Shown in pieces: positions 8,626 through 17,410 of a DNA stretch of 64,000 bases. The DNA is from JACPUW01 sp049115495 (lineage in GTDB: Bacteria > Bacteroidota > Bacteroidia > CAILMK01 > JACPUW01): positions 748,388 to 812,387 of the forward strand of contig JAGDZV010000001.1 in the NCBI GenBank assembly GCA_049115495.1, read 5' to 3'. The notes under the pieces were generated by a model. It was not told the origin of the DNA, made no database searches, and was given only the letters and a program-made list of their open reading frames with translations. The position numbers and the translations under genes were made by a program. Each line of letters begins with the position of its first letter. Positions within the stretch are counted from its first letter, which is position 1.

Positions 8626-9471
8626 ATGGAAATACTACGTAACTTAAAGCTTACTGGAGCTAATAACAAACCAATACTCGCTGATGTTTTCTTTAAAATG
8701 GATAGTTTTAATAAACCCGTGGTTCTCTTTAACCATGGTTTTAAAGGCTTTAAAGATTATGGCTGCTGGAATATGGTAGCAGAACACTTTGCAAGTGAAG
8801 GTTTTGTATTTGTAAAGTTTAATCAAAGTCACAACGGCACTACTCCAGAAAACCCTGAAGATTTTGCTGATCTTGACGCCTTTGGTAAGAACACTTTTAG
8901 CAGAGAGCTATACGATATAAAGCAAATGTTGAAGTGGATAAAAGGCAATACGGCGCTTCCAACTGATTTAATGAATGCCAACGAAGTTTCTATTGTTGGT
9001 CATAGCCGCGGTGGTGGCACGGCCATATTAGCGGCAAATCAGAACGAAGAAATAAAACGAGTGGTAACATGGGCTTCATTTAAAAACATAGCAGAACGCT
9101 ACACTGGGCCTTCTTTTGAAGAATGGCAAAAAAATGGCGTGGTTTACATTGAAAACTCAAGAACCAAGCAACAAATGCCATTGAGCTATGAGATTTACGA
9201 AGACTACATGGCAAATGCCGAAAAGTTTGACATTGAAAAAGCTTGTATTGAAATTACAAAGCCACAATTGATCATTCATGGCACCGAAGACCCTACGGTT
9301 ATTTTTCAAGATGCTTTAAAACTTAAGAGCTGGAACAAGGAAGCCGAGCTATTCTTAATTCCAAATGCTAATCATGTCTTTGGTGCAAGTCACCCTTATA
9401 ATGGAGAAGAATTGCCCCATGATTTGGCAATAGCGGTTAAAGAGAGTGTTCGGTTTTTAAAGGGAAATTAG
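8626..9471 (+). CDS. Alpha/beta hydrolase
   Basis: Cytoplasmic alpha/beta hydrolase of 281 aa without a signal peptide. The nucleophile elbow GHSRGGG is near residues 126-132. The oxyanion region FNHGFKGFKD lies near 35, the acid is in HGTEDPTV (about 220-227) and the His in NANHVFG (about 247-253). The overall pattern is of dienelactone hydrolase-like or acyl-peptidase-like esterases. It is divergent from the prenyl synthase and appears monocistronic. Substrate unknown. Confidence 0.82.
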   Translation: MEILRNLKLTGANNKPILADVFFKMDSFNKPVVLFNHGFKGFKDYGCWNMVAEHFASEGFVFVKFNQSHNGTTPENPEDFADLDAFGKNTFSRELYDIKQMLKWIKGNTALPTDLMNANEVSIVGHSRGGGTAILAANQNEEIKRVVTWASFKNIAERYTGPSFEEWQKNGVVYIENSRTKQQMPLSYEIYEDYMANAEKFDIEKACIEITKPQLIIHGTEDPTVIFQDALKLKSWNKEAELFLIPNANHVFGASHPYNGEELPHDLAIAVKESVRFLKGN

Positions 9472-9520
9472 GTTTACTTTAAGCCTGAAGATTCTAAGCA
9501 CTTTATTGCGAAGTAAACAC

Positions 9521-10033
9521 TCATTCTACCACTTCAGAAACCTTCATTGGTAGCTCCGATTTTATTTCATTGATTTTGCTCTGATCCTTTAGCTCTTCAT
9601 AGGCTTTGCCATACTTATCTAAAGAGCGTTCATTTCGCATTTCTCTGTAAGCTTTGGCAATTTCATTTTGCACTTGTATGTAGGTATTGTAATTGGCACC
9701 TTCATCAGAGTTTAAAGATATAATTGCTAGGTTAGGAGCTATGGGCCAGTTTTTATTTGATCCTTGATTAAGAACCACCTGTTTAATAATGTCCTTTAGT
9801 TCATTTGCTGGTACAACCACATCATTTACCATCAACACATTATTAGAATTGAGCAATACAAACAACACATTTCGCTTTGGTACATCTACTCTTTCTGATT
9901 CTTGATTATTAGGCAACTTCCGCAGTAGTCCTTTGTCTTGCTCAATTGTTGTTGCAACTAGAAAAAAGATTAGAAGTAGAAAAGCAATATCAGCCATTGA
10001 GCCACTGCTAATTTCGGGTTTAAAACGTTTCAT
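9521..10033 (-). CDS. exbD: ExbD/TolR-family biopolymer transport protein (third copy)
   Basis: A 170-aa single-pass inner-membrane protein. The transmembrane segment near residues 15-33 contains the invariant proton-path Asp in SMADIAFLLL. A periplasmic domain with an insertion of about 25 residues follows, ending in PMKVSEVVE. It closely resembles the ExbD at 10673 (same start, same DKGLLRKLP motif, same C-terminal PM(K/R)VSE), so it looks like a duplicate. A terminator separates it from the upstream ExbB/D operon, so it needs its own promoter or read-through. Confidence 0.85.
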   Translation of the reverse strand: MKRFKPEISSGSMADIAFLLLIFFLVATTIEQDKGLLRKLPNNQESERVDVPKRNVLFVLLNSNNVLMVNDVVVPANELKDIIKQVVLNQGSNKNWPIAPNLAIISLNSDEGANYNTYIQVQNEIAKAYREMRNERSLDKYGKAYEELKDQSKINEIKSELPMKVSEVVE

Positions 10034-10159
10034 AATTTTTTATTTATAAAACGTTTATGCTCTTTACTATAGCTTTTCATTTATAAATTGAAAAGGCACT
10101 ACTATGAAAGCGGCGATTTACTTTGGTAAAAGAAGAAAGGGCTTCTGCATAAAACAAAA

Positions 10160-10186
10160 AAAGGCCCTCGAAAATCAAGGGCCTTT
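10160..10186 (-). terminator. Intrinsic terminator of the ExbB/ExbD operon
   Basis: Nine-bp perfect arms (aaaggccct at 10160-10168, agggccttt at 10178-10186) around a 9-nt loop. On the minus strand a T-rich tract follows the second arm (complement of 10151-10160). It lies 20 bases after the stop of the ExbD at 10207. Confidence 0.85.
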
Positions 10187-10206
10187 GCTAATTAACTAAT
10201 TAGTTC

Positions 10207-10668
10207 TTATTCTTCTAAAGCTTCGTTGGCGCTGTAGTTGATTTTAAGGGCTTCAACCTTACGCAACTCTTGCTTTACTTCAGTTACTATACCCATACGT
10301 GTATCAACATCCACCTTCAGCGACCAAGTAATTTTGGTTCTAAGCTTTGGATCAGTTTCAGCACGTTTTGCTTCAACAAATGCTTGCACATCGCCCACCT
10401 GAGCAAATGCATCATCAAGTTGAAGTCTTGGGGCATCTCCATACTTTTCTCTTTCTACAGGCGATCCCATATACAAGTATTCTGTCAATGATTTTTGCTG
10501 CACTTTGGTAACTTCACTAGCCTGCGGGCGTAGGTTTTTTACCAATAATGAGTTTTGACGAATTACTGTGGCCACCATAAAGAAGAAAATCAACATGAAT
10601 ACAATATCGGGTAAAGACGATGTCTGTATTCCCGGGGTTTCTTTGGTTCTTTTCTTAAACTTAGCCAT
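10207..10668 (-). CDS. exbD: ExbD/TolR-family biopolymer transport protein (divergent copy)
   Basis: A 153-aa single-pass membrane protein, last gene of the ExbB operon. The membrane segment has SSLPDIVFMLIFFF with the conserved Asp near residue 21. It differs from the two other ExbD copies in the window: no DKGLLRKLP motif, and the domain ends in KINYSANEALEE. Bacteroidota commonly pair two dissimilar ExbD proteins with one ExbB. It starts four bases downstream of the preceding ExbD stop and is followed by the terminator at 10160-10186. Confidence 0.88.
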   Translation of the reverse strand: MAKFKKRTKETPGIQTSSLPDIVFMLIFFFMVATVIRQNSLLVKNLRPQASEVTKVQQKSLTEYLYMGSPVEREKYGDAPRLQLDDAFAQVGDVQAFVEAKRAETDPKLRTKITWSLKVDVDTRMGIVTEVKQELRKVEALKINYSANEALEE

Positions 10669-10672
10669 GGGA

Positions 10673-11263
10673 TTAATTTACGCTTTCAGAAATATTTGGT
10701 TCAGCTTCAGAAACACGCATTGGATAAGCTTGCTTAACCTTTTTTACACGTTCTTTCTTTTTTGCTGCTACACTTTTCACTTTCTCGTCTTCAGCATCCT
10801 TAGTAAGATCAGCAAAGTTCTTACCATACAGTTGCATTGAATATTGATCTCTTAACTCTCTAAAGGCCGCAGCAACTTCGTTTTGCACAGCAATGTACAT
10901 TTTGTAGCTGGTACCAATATCATTTTTAAGAGATACAATAGCATCTTGAGGACTATCTGAAAAGTCAGGGTTTCGGCCGTTGTTGTCAACGAATGCTTTT
11001 ACCGTAGATCTTAGATCTTCAATTTTAGAGGGCTCACCTTTTACCAAAAGGTCGTCATTTTGGTTTACCCAAACAAAAAGCACGTTGCGCATATTGGCCT
11101 TTACCTCTTGTGGAGGGTTATTCTCATCAGGCATAGGCGGTAGCTTTCTTAGAATTCCTTTATCTTGATCAATGGTTGTTGCAACCAAGAAGAAGATTAG
11201 AAGCAAGAATGCGATGTCGGCCATTGAGCCTGAGTTGATTTCAGGTATTGCGCGTTTTGGCAT
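10673..11263 (-). CDS. exbD: ExbD/TolR-family biopolymer transport protein
   Basis: A 196-aa single-pass membrane protein. The transmembrane segment near residues 13-33 carries the conserved Asp in SMADIAFLLL. A long periplasmic part follows, with a lysine-rich stretch near 165-180 and the C-terminal PMRVSEAEP. It is the likely stator partner of the ExbB at 11613, coupling the proton gradient to TonB-dependent outer-membrane transport. It starts three bases after the stop of the small membrane protein at 11267. Confidence 0.88.
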   Translation of the reverse strand: MPKRAIPEINSGSMADIAFLLLIFFLVATTIDQDKGILRKLPPMPDENNPPQEVKANMRNVLFVWVNQNDDLLVKGEPSKIEDLRSTVKAFVDNNGRNPDFSDSPQDAIVSLKNDIGTSYKMYIAVQNEVAAAFRELRDQYSMQLYGKNFADLTKDAEDEKVKSVAAKKKERVKKVKQAYPMRVSEAEPNISESVN

Positions 11264-11266
11264 GCT

Positions 11267-11599
11267 TTATTTTTTAATCATTGTGTAAATGGACCCTACA
11301 AATCCGGCCAATAATCCAGCGGCAAGTAGCGTACTGGCTGTACCAATAAATGCTCCAATTAGCTTAGATGTTCCTGAGTCTACTCCGTACTTAAGATAAG
11401 ATGGTAGTACTTCGTCGCTGGCAACTGAGTAGCAAATCAAAAAGATTACTAGCAGAAGACCTGTTCCTATTATTGATTTAAGTGCTCCTTTAAAGTCTGA
11501 AACTACTGTGAGTATGGCAAATCCTAGTGCCACCACAACACCCAGTACCAGAAGTACATACCCAAAAGGGAGCAGTATGTCTGTTACAAAATCTTGCAT
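11267..11599 (-). CDS. Small membrane protein of the ExbB/ExbD operon
   Basis: A 110-aa protein with three hydrophobic segments (about residues 8-33, 38-58 and 80-106). I do not recognise a named family. Genes of this size and topology are frequent between exbB and exbD in Bacteroidota. Spacing on both sides is short (13 and 3 bases), so it is part of the operon and may associate with the ExbB/ExbD complex. Confidence 0.7.
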   Translation of the reverse strand: MQDFVTDILLPFGYVLLVLGVVVALGFAILTVVSDFKGALKSIIGTGLLLVIFLICYSVASDEVLPSYLKYGVDSGTSKLIGAFIGTASTLLAAGLLAGFVGSIYTMIKK

Positions 11600-11612
11600 T
11601 AATACTGGTTTT

Positions 11613-12542
11613 TTAGTCTTTCTTTACAATGTTGTACTTAATCATCATATCAATAAGATCGATTGATGCATCTTCCATTTTGTTTACTAGACCATCTACA
11701 ATTGATGTAATTAAGTTGTAGAAAATCTGTAGAATAATTGCAGCTATCAAACCTGCAACTGTTGTAAGTAGTGCTACTTTAATACCACCGGCAACTGCTG
11801 ATGGCTGAATATCACCCATTGCTTCAATTTGGTCAAATGCCTGAATCATACCAATTACAGTACCCATGAAACCAAGCATTGGCGCCAATGATATAAATAA
11901 TGATATCCAAACAAGGCCTTTTTCTAAAACACCCATTTGAACTGATCCGTAAGAAACCACTGATTTCTCTACTATATCAATTCCTTCTTGTGCTCTATCT
12001 AAACCTTGGTAATAAATTGATGCAATTGGACCACGAGTATTTCTAGCAATGTCTTTTGCTTTTTCAACGTTTCCGTTTTTCAATTCTACTTCAATGGCAT
12101 TTTTGAATTGGCGTACATTGATCCAACTTAGTATTAAAACAATGATACGACCGATTGCAATTGCCAAACCAGCAATTAAACAGATCAATACCGGAGTCAT
12201 CCACTTCCAGTCACCTTCAATGAATTTTTGTTTGATCATTGCATGTCCTGTAAGTTCAGTAACCTCAGGCTCCGCTGCCATTTCAGTTCCTTCATCTTTT
12301 GGCTCTTCTTTAGCTTCAGCTTCTTCTGCAGCTGCCGCTTCAGTTGAGTCTGTTGCAGTTGAGTCAGCTTCTGCTGCTTCTCCTTCGGCAGTTGCTTCAT
12401 CTCCTTCAGCTGCGGTTTCTTCTCCTTCAGCCGTAGCTTCTTCTACTGCAGCTCCTTCGTTTCCTTCATCTTGAGCTCTTACTTCAAGTGTTACCAAACT
12501 TGCAAAAACTACAAGTGCTAGTGATAAAAAGATCTTCTTCAT
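11613..12542 (-). CDS. exbB: MotA/TolQ/ExbB proton-channel family protein with acidic N-terminal extension
   Basis: A 309-aa protein: signal-like helix at residues 1-23, then about 70 residues composed almost wholly of Ala, Glu, Asp and Thr (repeats of the type AEGEE, ATAEGD), then the ExbB domain with three transmembrane helices near 118-140, 210-232 and 250-275. The pore-lining pattern PMLGFMGTVIGMIQAF and the following GGIKVALLTT match the MotA/TolQ/ExbB family. It energises TonB-dependent or Tol-type processes with the ExbD proteins. The acidic segment should lie on the periplasmic side. First gene of the operon that ends at the terminator near 10160. Confidence 0.88.
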   Translation of the reverse strand: MKKIFLSLALVVFASLVTLEVRAQDEGNEGAAVEEATAEGEETAAEGDEATAEGEAAEADSTATDSTEAAAAEEAEAKEEPKDEGTEMAAEPEVTELTGHAMIKQKFIEGDWKWMTPVLICLIAGLAIAIGRIIVLILSWINVRQFKNAIEVELKNGNVEKAKDIARNTRGPIASIYYQGLDRAQEGIDIVEKSVVSYGSVQMGVLEKGLVWISLFISLAPMLGFMGTVIGMIQAFDQIEAMGDIQPSAVAGGIKVALLTTVAGLIAAIILQIFYNLITSIVDGLVNKMEDASIDLIDMMIKYNIVKKD

Positions 12543-12609
12543 GACCTGTTAATTTGGTTCTGTTAAAATTATAATTAGTTAATAGTAAACAATTTAAAGA
12601 AGTTTTCAG

Positions 12610-12697
12610 CGGAGAGAGAGGGATTCGAACCCTCGGTACCCTTTTGAGGCACACTCGCTTTCCAGGCGAGCCCGTTCGGCCACTCCGGCACCTCTCC
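12610..12697 (-). tRNA. tRNA-Ser (anticodon GGA)
   Basis: An 88-nt class II tRNA. The acceptor stem pairs GGAGAGG with TCTCTCC and the discriminator is G. The anticodon GGA is the complement of 12661-12663. There is a long variable arm, and the T arm is GAGGG-TTCGAAT-CCCTC. CCA is not encoded. Confidence 0.96.
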
Positions 12698-12859
12698 TCT
12701 TCAAAATTCGATTATCAAAGCCTTCTGCTTTTAATCGGCGCAATTTATAAAAATTTTAACACGCCTATTCAAGCTTACTCAAATAGGTAATTATACTTGT
12801 GTTAACAAATTGTTTAATGCCTTTTGTGCCTGAAATATTATCCAAAGCTAATTCAAGTT

Positions 12860-13630
12860 TTATAACCTGAATAACTCAATGGCATTTTTAGTGGTTTTTT
12901 CAGCTATTTCATCCAATCCCACTTCATAAATGGAAGCTAACTTTTGGGCTACAATTGCGGTATATGCGCTTTCATTGCGTTTACCACGATATGGCACTGG
13001 AGCTAAATAAGGTGAATCTGTTTCTAGAATAATCCTTTCTAAACCCAATTGTGGTAAAACAGCGGTATGATTACTTTTTTTAAATGTAGCTACGCCACCA
13101 ATTCCCATATAAAACCCAGTTTCTATTACCCGCTTACCTTCATCTACAGTGCCTCCAAAACAGTGAAAAACACCATTTAGGCTTCCATCTTGTTCTTCTT
13201 CTACTATTGAAATTGCATCTTCAAAAGAATTTCGCGTATGAATTGCAACTGGCAACTTTAGTTGCTTTGCCCATTGCAACTGTTGAGAAAAAATATTCTT
13301 TTGCTCTTTTATAAAGGTTTTATCCCAGTAATAGTCGAGGCCAATTTCGCCAACCGCTATATAGCCACCACCAAACAACTCTGCTTCTATTTTAGAAATA
13401 GTATTGCTTGAATCAGCATTTACAGAGCAAGGGTGCAAGCCCATCATACCGTAACAGTATTTTGGGTAATCCTTAAGCATTCGCTTTAGCGCTGCAATAC
13501 TATCCAAGTCAATATTGGGCAAAAGAATATTTTTAATTCCCTGTTGCTTTGCCTTTACAATTACTTGGTCTCTATCTTCATCAAACTGTTCTGCAAACAA
13601 ATGAGAATGTGTATCAATAAACGAGTTCAT
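12860..13630 (-). CDS. TatD-family metal-dependent hydrolase
   Basis: A 256-aa TIM-barrel hydrolase of the TatD DNase family. Metal ligands and motifs appear in order: DTHSHL at residues 5-10, MGLHPCSV near 64, GEIGLDYYWD near 95, AIHTRNSF near 129, FHCFGGT near 153 and ETDSPYLAP near 202. The length is typical. It is cytosolic and probably acts as a 3'-5' exonuclease or D-aminoacyl-tRNA-type deacylase, as proposed for family members. It is divergent from the gene at 13689. Confidence 0.93.
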   Translation of the reverse strand: MNSFIDTHSHLFAEQFDEDRDQVIVKAKQQGIKNILLPNIDLDSIAALKRMLKDYPKYCYGMMGLHPCSVNADSSNTISKIEAELFGGGYIAVGEIGLDYYWDKTFIKEQKNIFSQQLQWAKQLKLPVAIHTRNSFEDAISIVEEEQDGSLNGVFHCFGGTVDEGKRVIETGFYMGIGGVATFKKSNHTAVLPQLGLERIILETDSPYLAPVPYRGKRNESAYTAIVAQKLASIYEVGLDEIAEKTTKNAIELFRL

Positions 13631-13688
13631 AGATATTTGCGTTATTCTTGAAGTGCTCCTACTTAAAAAGCCAAAGTTAAACGCATAA

Positions 13689-15080
13689 ATGCTACCAAGA
13701 AAAATATTTGAAAGCGACCTTCAACTAATTCATAGCAGCTTTTTTGAATCGATTCCGGCAGGCGTTGTTTTTGACCCCGACGAAAATGTTGCAAAGAATG
13801 TTGAAGGGGATTTAATATTTATAACAAACGAGGAAGAATTGGCTATGGTGGCCAAAACAGCCAAAGATATTCTGCTATTTATTATTGGAGAAGTAGAATT
13901 GGATATGACTTTGCAAGATTTTGCAGGTATTGTTACAACTACTGAAATAAAGGTAGAAGGTTTAGTTAAAAACACTATTAATTACCTTCAGGGCAACTTT
14001 AATACTATAAGATTTGCTTTTACTTCTAGTTTAAAAAAACCGCTTTTTTATAGAATTAAAGGAGACAAATATGAGTACCCTGTATATAAACAGTTTGCTG
14101 ATGAACTATTAATGAAAATGGGATTGAATTGGGCAGTAGCAGCACCAAAATTTTTTACATATAGTAAATCAGAAACAGATAATCTTATTAACAGCCCCTG
14201 TTTTGTAGCTGGCGAACAATATGTTTTTACAAAACAAGCTTCGGTTTTTGAAACTGACAATAATGATATTATACAAGTAAAAAAGATTAGTGATAGCCAA
14301 TATGCTAGGGAGCACCTTGACAAGGAAGCCCGCATTATTGAAGGACTTGCTCCTTTGATATCTGGTAAAAAGCTAGTAATACCTAGTATAAATGGCGTTG
14401 ATGGTCATCTGCTCTTGAGTAATAACTTTCCAGCTGGTGCTGAGATGACTGATCAATTAGAAGATTTACACATTGAAGCACTCAATGAGATTTATGAAGC
14501 AAATAGATCTCTAACTAAAGTAGGAGACTTTCTTATTGAGAATAACTATTTGCAATTGATAAAGGCTTTTAAATTAATTCTAGAAGAAGACTTGCACCCG
14601 AATGGTTTGAGCAAATCTCACCTAGAAGACATTTCAATAGACCTTATTACTCTAATTAACAGACTTGACACCAGAGAGCCAATTTACACATCAATTTTTC
14701 ATGGTGCTTTTGAACCGGCCAATTGTCTTAAGAAAAACGGTAAAATTCACTTAAACAACTTTGATAATTTTGAGCAAGACATGCCTTTGTTGTTTGATGC
14801 GTTTCATTACATTTTTTATCAACTTGAAAAGGAACCAATGCCGCTAATGGGTGAATTGGATGATATTATGAAATATCTCTTCAAAAACAAATCATTGCTA
14901 GCCCTAATTGAACAACACAATATCAACTTTAAATTGAATTTGGCGCTCTTTCATATTCATCATATCATTCATAAAGTCGAGAGCTTTTTAAAACAGCGGT
15001 TTATAAATCCAAATGCCAACTTCACCCTTACTTTTTACAAGCAGGCTCTAGAAAGAATGAATTCAATTAAAGTGCAGTAA
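13689..15080 (+). CDS. Unrecognised cytosolic protein with a pseudokinase-like C-terminal motif
   Basis: A 463-aa protein without signal peptide or membrane segments. I do not recognise the family. Near residues 337-360 it has FHGAFEPANC followed by IHLNNFDNFEQDMPLLFD, which echoes the catalytic loop and metal-binding segment of aminoglycoside/choline kinase-fold enzymes (HGD-x4-N, then IDxE/DxD), but with the catalytic Asp of HGD replaced by Ala. It may be a non-catalytic kinase-like protein. It is flanked by TatD (divergent) and MoxR (convergent, 1-base gap), so the context gives no help. Confidence 0.55.
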   Translation: MLPRKIFESDLQLIHSSFFESIPAGVVFDPDENVAKNVEGDLIFITNEEELAMVAKTAKDILLFIIGEVELDMTLQDFAGIVTTTEIKVEGLVKNTINYLQGNFNTIRFAFTSSLKKPLFYRIKGDKYEYPVYKQFADELLMKMGLNWAVAAPKFFTYSKSETDNLINSPCFVAGEQYVFTKQASVFETDNNDIIQVKKISDSQYAREHLDKEARIIEGLAPLISGKKLVIPSINGVDGHLLLSNNFPAGAEMTDQLEDLHIEALNEIYEANRSLTKVGDFLIENNYLQLIKAFKLILEEDLHPNGLSKSHLEDISIDLITLINRLDTREPIYTSIFHGAFEPANCLKKNGKIHLNNFDNFEQDMPLLFDAFHYIFYQLEKEPMPLMGELDDIMKYLFKNKSLLALIEQHNINFKLNLALFHIHHIIHKVESFLKQRFINPNANFTLTFYKQALERMNSIKVQ

Positions 15081-15081
15081 A

Positions 15082-16050
15082 CTAGAGAATAGACTGAATT
15101 ATCTCTTCAATTGATATCCCCTCAGCTTCAGCTTTGTAGTTCTTAACAACTCTGTGTCTTAACACTTCAAGTGCAATGGCTTGTACATCTTCAATATCTG
15201 GAGAGTATTTACCGTGTATAAGCGCGTGGCATTTTGCTCCGATTGTTAAATACTGAGATGCTCTTGGACCAGCTCCCCATGAAATATATTCTGCAACCTT
15301 AGAAGGAACATTATTGCTCTCAGGCCTAGTTTTATTTACTAACTGAACTGCGTAATGCAGAACATTATCTGGAACTGGAACTCTTCTTACTAGTTTTTGA
15401 AAATAAATGATCTCTTCTGCGGTGAGTACTGGCTCTAGTGCCACATCAATACCTGATGTGGTACGTTTTACAATTTCTATTTCTTCTTCTATAGTGGGGT
15501 AGCCTACATTAATATTCAGCATGAAACGGTCAAGCTGGGCTTCTGGCAACGGATACGTACCTTCTTGCTCAATAGGGTTTTGGGTGGCTAATACAAAGAA
15601 TGGTTCTGGCAATTTATGATGATGACCAGACACAGTTACATTCTTCTCTTGCATAGCTTCTAGCAAAGCCGCCTGAGTTTTAGGTGGGGTACGGTTTATT
15701 TCATCCGCAAGAATCACGTTAGCGAAAAGTGGACCTGGTACAAATTGAAACTGTTTTGATTCGGTTAATACTTCTGAGCCAGTAATATCAGATGGCATTA
15801 AATCTGGAGTAAACTGCACTCTACTAAAATCCAAATGAAGGGCAGACGCAATGGTATTTACCAGTAAGGTTTTTGCTAAACCAGGAACTCCTATTAAAAG
15901 ACAATGTCCCTTGCTAAGAATACCGATTAGTGTAGACTTAACTACATCATCTTGGCCCACTATAACCTTACCAATTTCATTCTTTAATTGGTGGTACTTT
16001 TCTACGAAAGCATCAGCCGCTTCTTTATCGCTATTGAAATTTAAATTCAT
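15082..16050 (-). CDS. MoxR-family AAA+ ATPase
   Basis: A 322-aa AAA+ ATPase. Walker A is GVPGLAKTLL near residues 58-67, Walker B VILADEINRTPPKTQ near 121-135, and sensor 1 FVLATQNPIEQEGTYP near 160-175. In Bacteroidota, MoxR usually works with DUF58/VWA proteins to assemble or activate complexes. No such partner is in this window; it instead lies one base downstream of a periplasmic isomerase gene, so the four genes down to 15082 probably form one operon. Confidence 0.92.
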   Translation of the reverse strand: MNLNFNSDKEAADAFVEKYHQLKNEIGKVIVGQDDVVKSTLIGILSKGHCLLIGVPGLAKTLLVNTIASALHLDFSRVQFTPDLMPSDITGSEVLTESKQFQFVPGPLFANVILADEINRTPPKTQAALLEAMQEKNVTVSGHHHKLPEPFFVLATQNPIEQEGTYPLPEAQLDRFMLNINVGYPTIEEEIEIVKRTTSGIDVALEPVLTAEEIIYFQKLVRRVPVPDNVLHYAVQLVNKTRPESNNVPSKVAEYISWGAGPRASQYLTIGAKCHALIHGKYSPDIEDVQAIALEVLRHRVVKNYKAEAEGISIEEIIQSIL

Positions 16051-16051
16051 T

Positions 16052-17404
16052 TTACAATCTTTGGTTTTCGGCGATCAGTCTCTTTACCTGTTCGCAATTT
16101 CTATGACCTTCAGAAATACTTATATACATTGAAGGGGCCTTTTGCCAAGTCCAATTTGCAATAAAACTCTCGCTTTTCGCTTGTTTAGCCATGTCTGAAA
16201 TAAAGGCATAGTCTTGCTGAAGATTTGCTTTATGCTCTTGGGTTTTTCCTTTTAAATAAATTATCCGATATCCTTCTTTATTTTCAGGCGTTTTAAACCC
16301 CATAGGGCCAGTGATTGTACCTACACTTAAGGTATCAAGAATCAAACTTAAATCGAGCCCGGCGGCTTCTTCAGTAATTTTGGTTGAGCCAGTATTTGGG
16401 TCAAACAACATTCCACCTGAGTTTTTAGTCTCTTCATCTTCAGAGTATAGGTAGGCTGCCGTTTTAAATGCTATACTATCTTTTAATACTAGTTTTCTAA
16501 CACTATCAAGTTGGTTTCTAACAATTTTTCTATTTAACGGACGTGGTTTTGGTGAGATTAGTATGTGCTTCAGTTTTATTCTATCTCCTTTTCTGTCAAT
16601 CATTTTAATTATATGAAATCCAAATTGTGTTTCAACTGGTCCTGAAATGGAGTCTTTTTTTAATTTGAAAGCCGCCGCAGAAAACTCAGGCACATATGAA
16701 TTTCTTGAAGCCCAGCCTAAATCTCCTCCTCTAGCCTTTGAACCTGGGTCTTCAGAATACAAGGTTGCTGCAATTGACCATTCAATGCTTCCTTCCATTA
16801 TTTGCCTTCTCAATCTATTTAGTTTTCGCTTTACCCTTTTTTCTTCAATTTCTGAAACGGGAGTATTCATTGACACCTGACCAACCTCATATTGGGTATT
16901 GATTACTGGAACACTATCGGCAGGAATATCTCTGTAAAACTTTTTCACTTCGTTTGGCGAAACCTCCACATTGGCTAAAAGGTTAGATTTCATTCTATTC
17001 ACCAACATTTGCTCTTCCATGGTTCGCCTAAGTTTCGCTCTTATATCTTCAATTGACTCATTAAAGTAATTTTCAATTGCTTTTTGACTACCAAATTGAC
17101 TTACGAAAAACGCCATTCGCTGTTCCATTTGCATATCAACTTCTTCTGCAGCTATGGCAATACTATCGCGCCCAGCTTGTACCACTAGCATTTTCTCTTG
17201 AAGCATTCTAAAGAACAAATCGCACTTGGCTTCTTCAGAATCAACACCTTTTGCGAGCAATTCTTCTCTATACCTATACTCTAAGTCTGACATTAAAAGA
17301 TACTCATCACCAACTTTAGCAATCGTTTTATCTAGCGTAACATCGGTAAAGGCCATAATGCCTCCTAAACCAACGATTAACAGTAATATGTAACTAACTT
17401 TCAT
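16052..17404 (-). CDS. SurA-like periplasmic peptidyl-prolyl isomerase
   Basis: A 450-aa exported protein with a signal peptide (residues 1-20). The N-terminal SurA-like chaperone domain (VGDEYLLMSDLEYRYREELL) is followed by two parvulin domains: the first about residues 172-270 with RGGDLGWA and GFHIIKM, the second starting at LKHILISPKP near 278 with SGGMLFD. SurA proteins escort outer-membrane proteins across the periplasm. It has an upstream lipoprotein gene six bases away and a second parvulin protein before that. Confidence 0.87.
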   Translation of the reverse strand: MKVSYILLLIVGLGGIMAFTDVTLDKTIAKVGDEYLLMSDLEYRYREELLAKGVDSEEAKCDLFFRMLQEKMLVVQAGRDSIAIAAEEVDMQMEQRMAFFVSQFGSQKAIENYFNESIEDIRAKLRRTMEEQMLVNRMKSNLLANVEVSPNEVKKFYRDIPADSVPVINTQYEVGQVSMNTPVSEIEEKRVKRKLNRLRRQIMEGSIEWSIAATLYSEDPGSKARGGDLGWASRNSYVPEFSAAAFKLKKDSISGPVETQFGFHIIKMIDRKGDRIKLKHILISPKPRPLNRKIVRNQLDSVRKLVLKDSIAFKTAAYLYSEDEETKNSGGMLFDPNTGSTKITEEAAGLDLSLILDTLSVGTITGPMGFKTPENKEGYRIIYLKGKTQEHKANLQQDYAFISDMAKQAKSESFIANWTWQKAPSMYISISEGHRNCEQVKRLIAENQRL

Positions 17405-17410
17405 TTTTAA

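Noticed and set aside
9472..9518. Inverted repeat gtttactt / aagtaaac between convergent genes
   Set aside because: The loop of about 30 bases and the lack of a T tract make a terminator doubtful.
12049..12474. 141-codon plus-strand open frame rich in Ser/Ala
   Set aside because: It is the antisense shadow of the low-complexity Ala/Glu region of the exbB-like gene.
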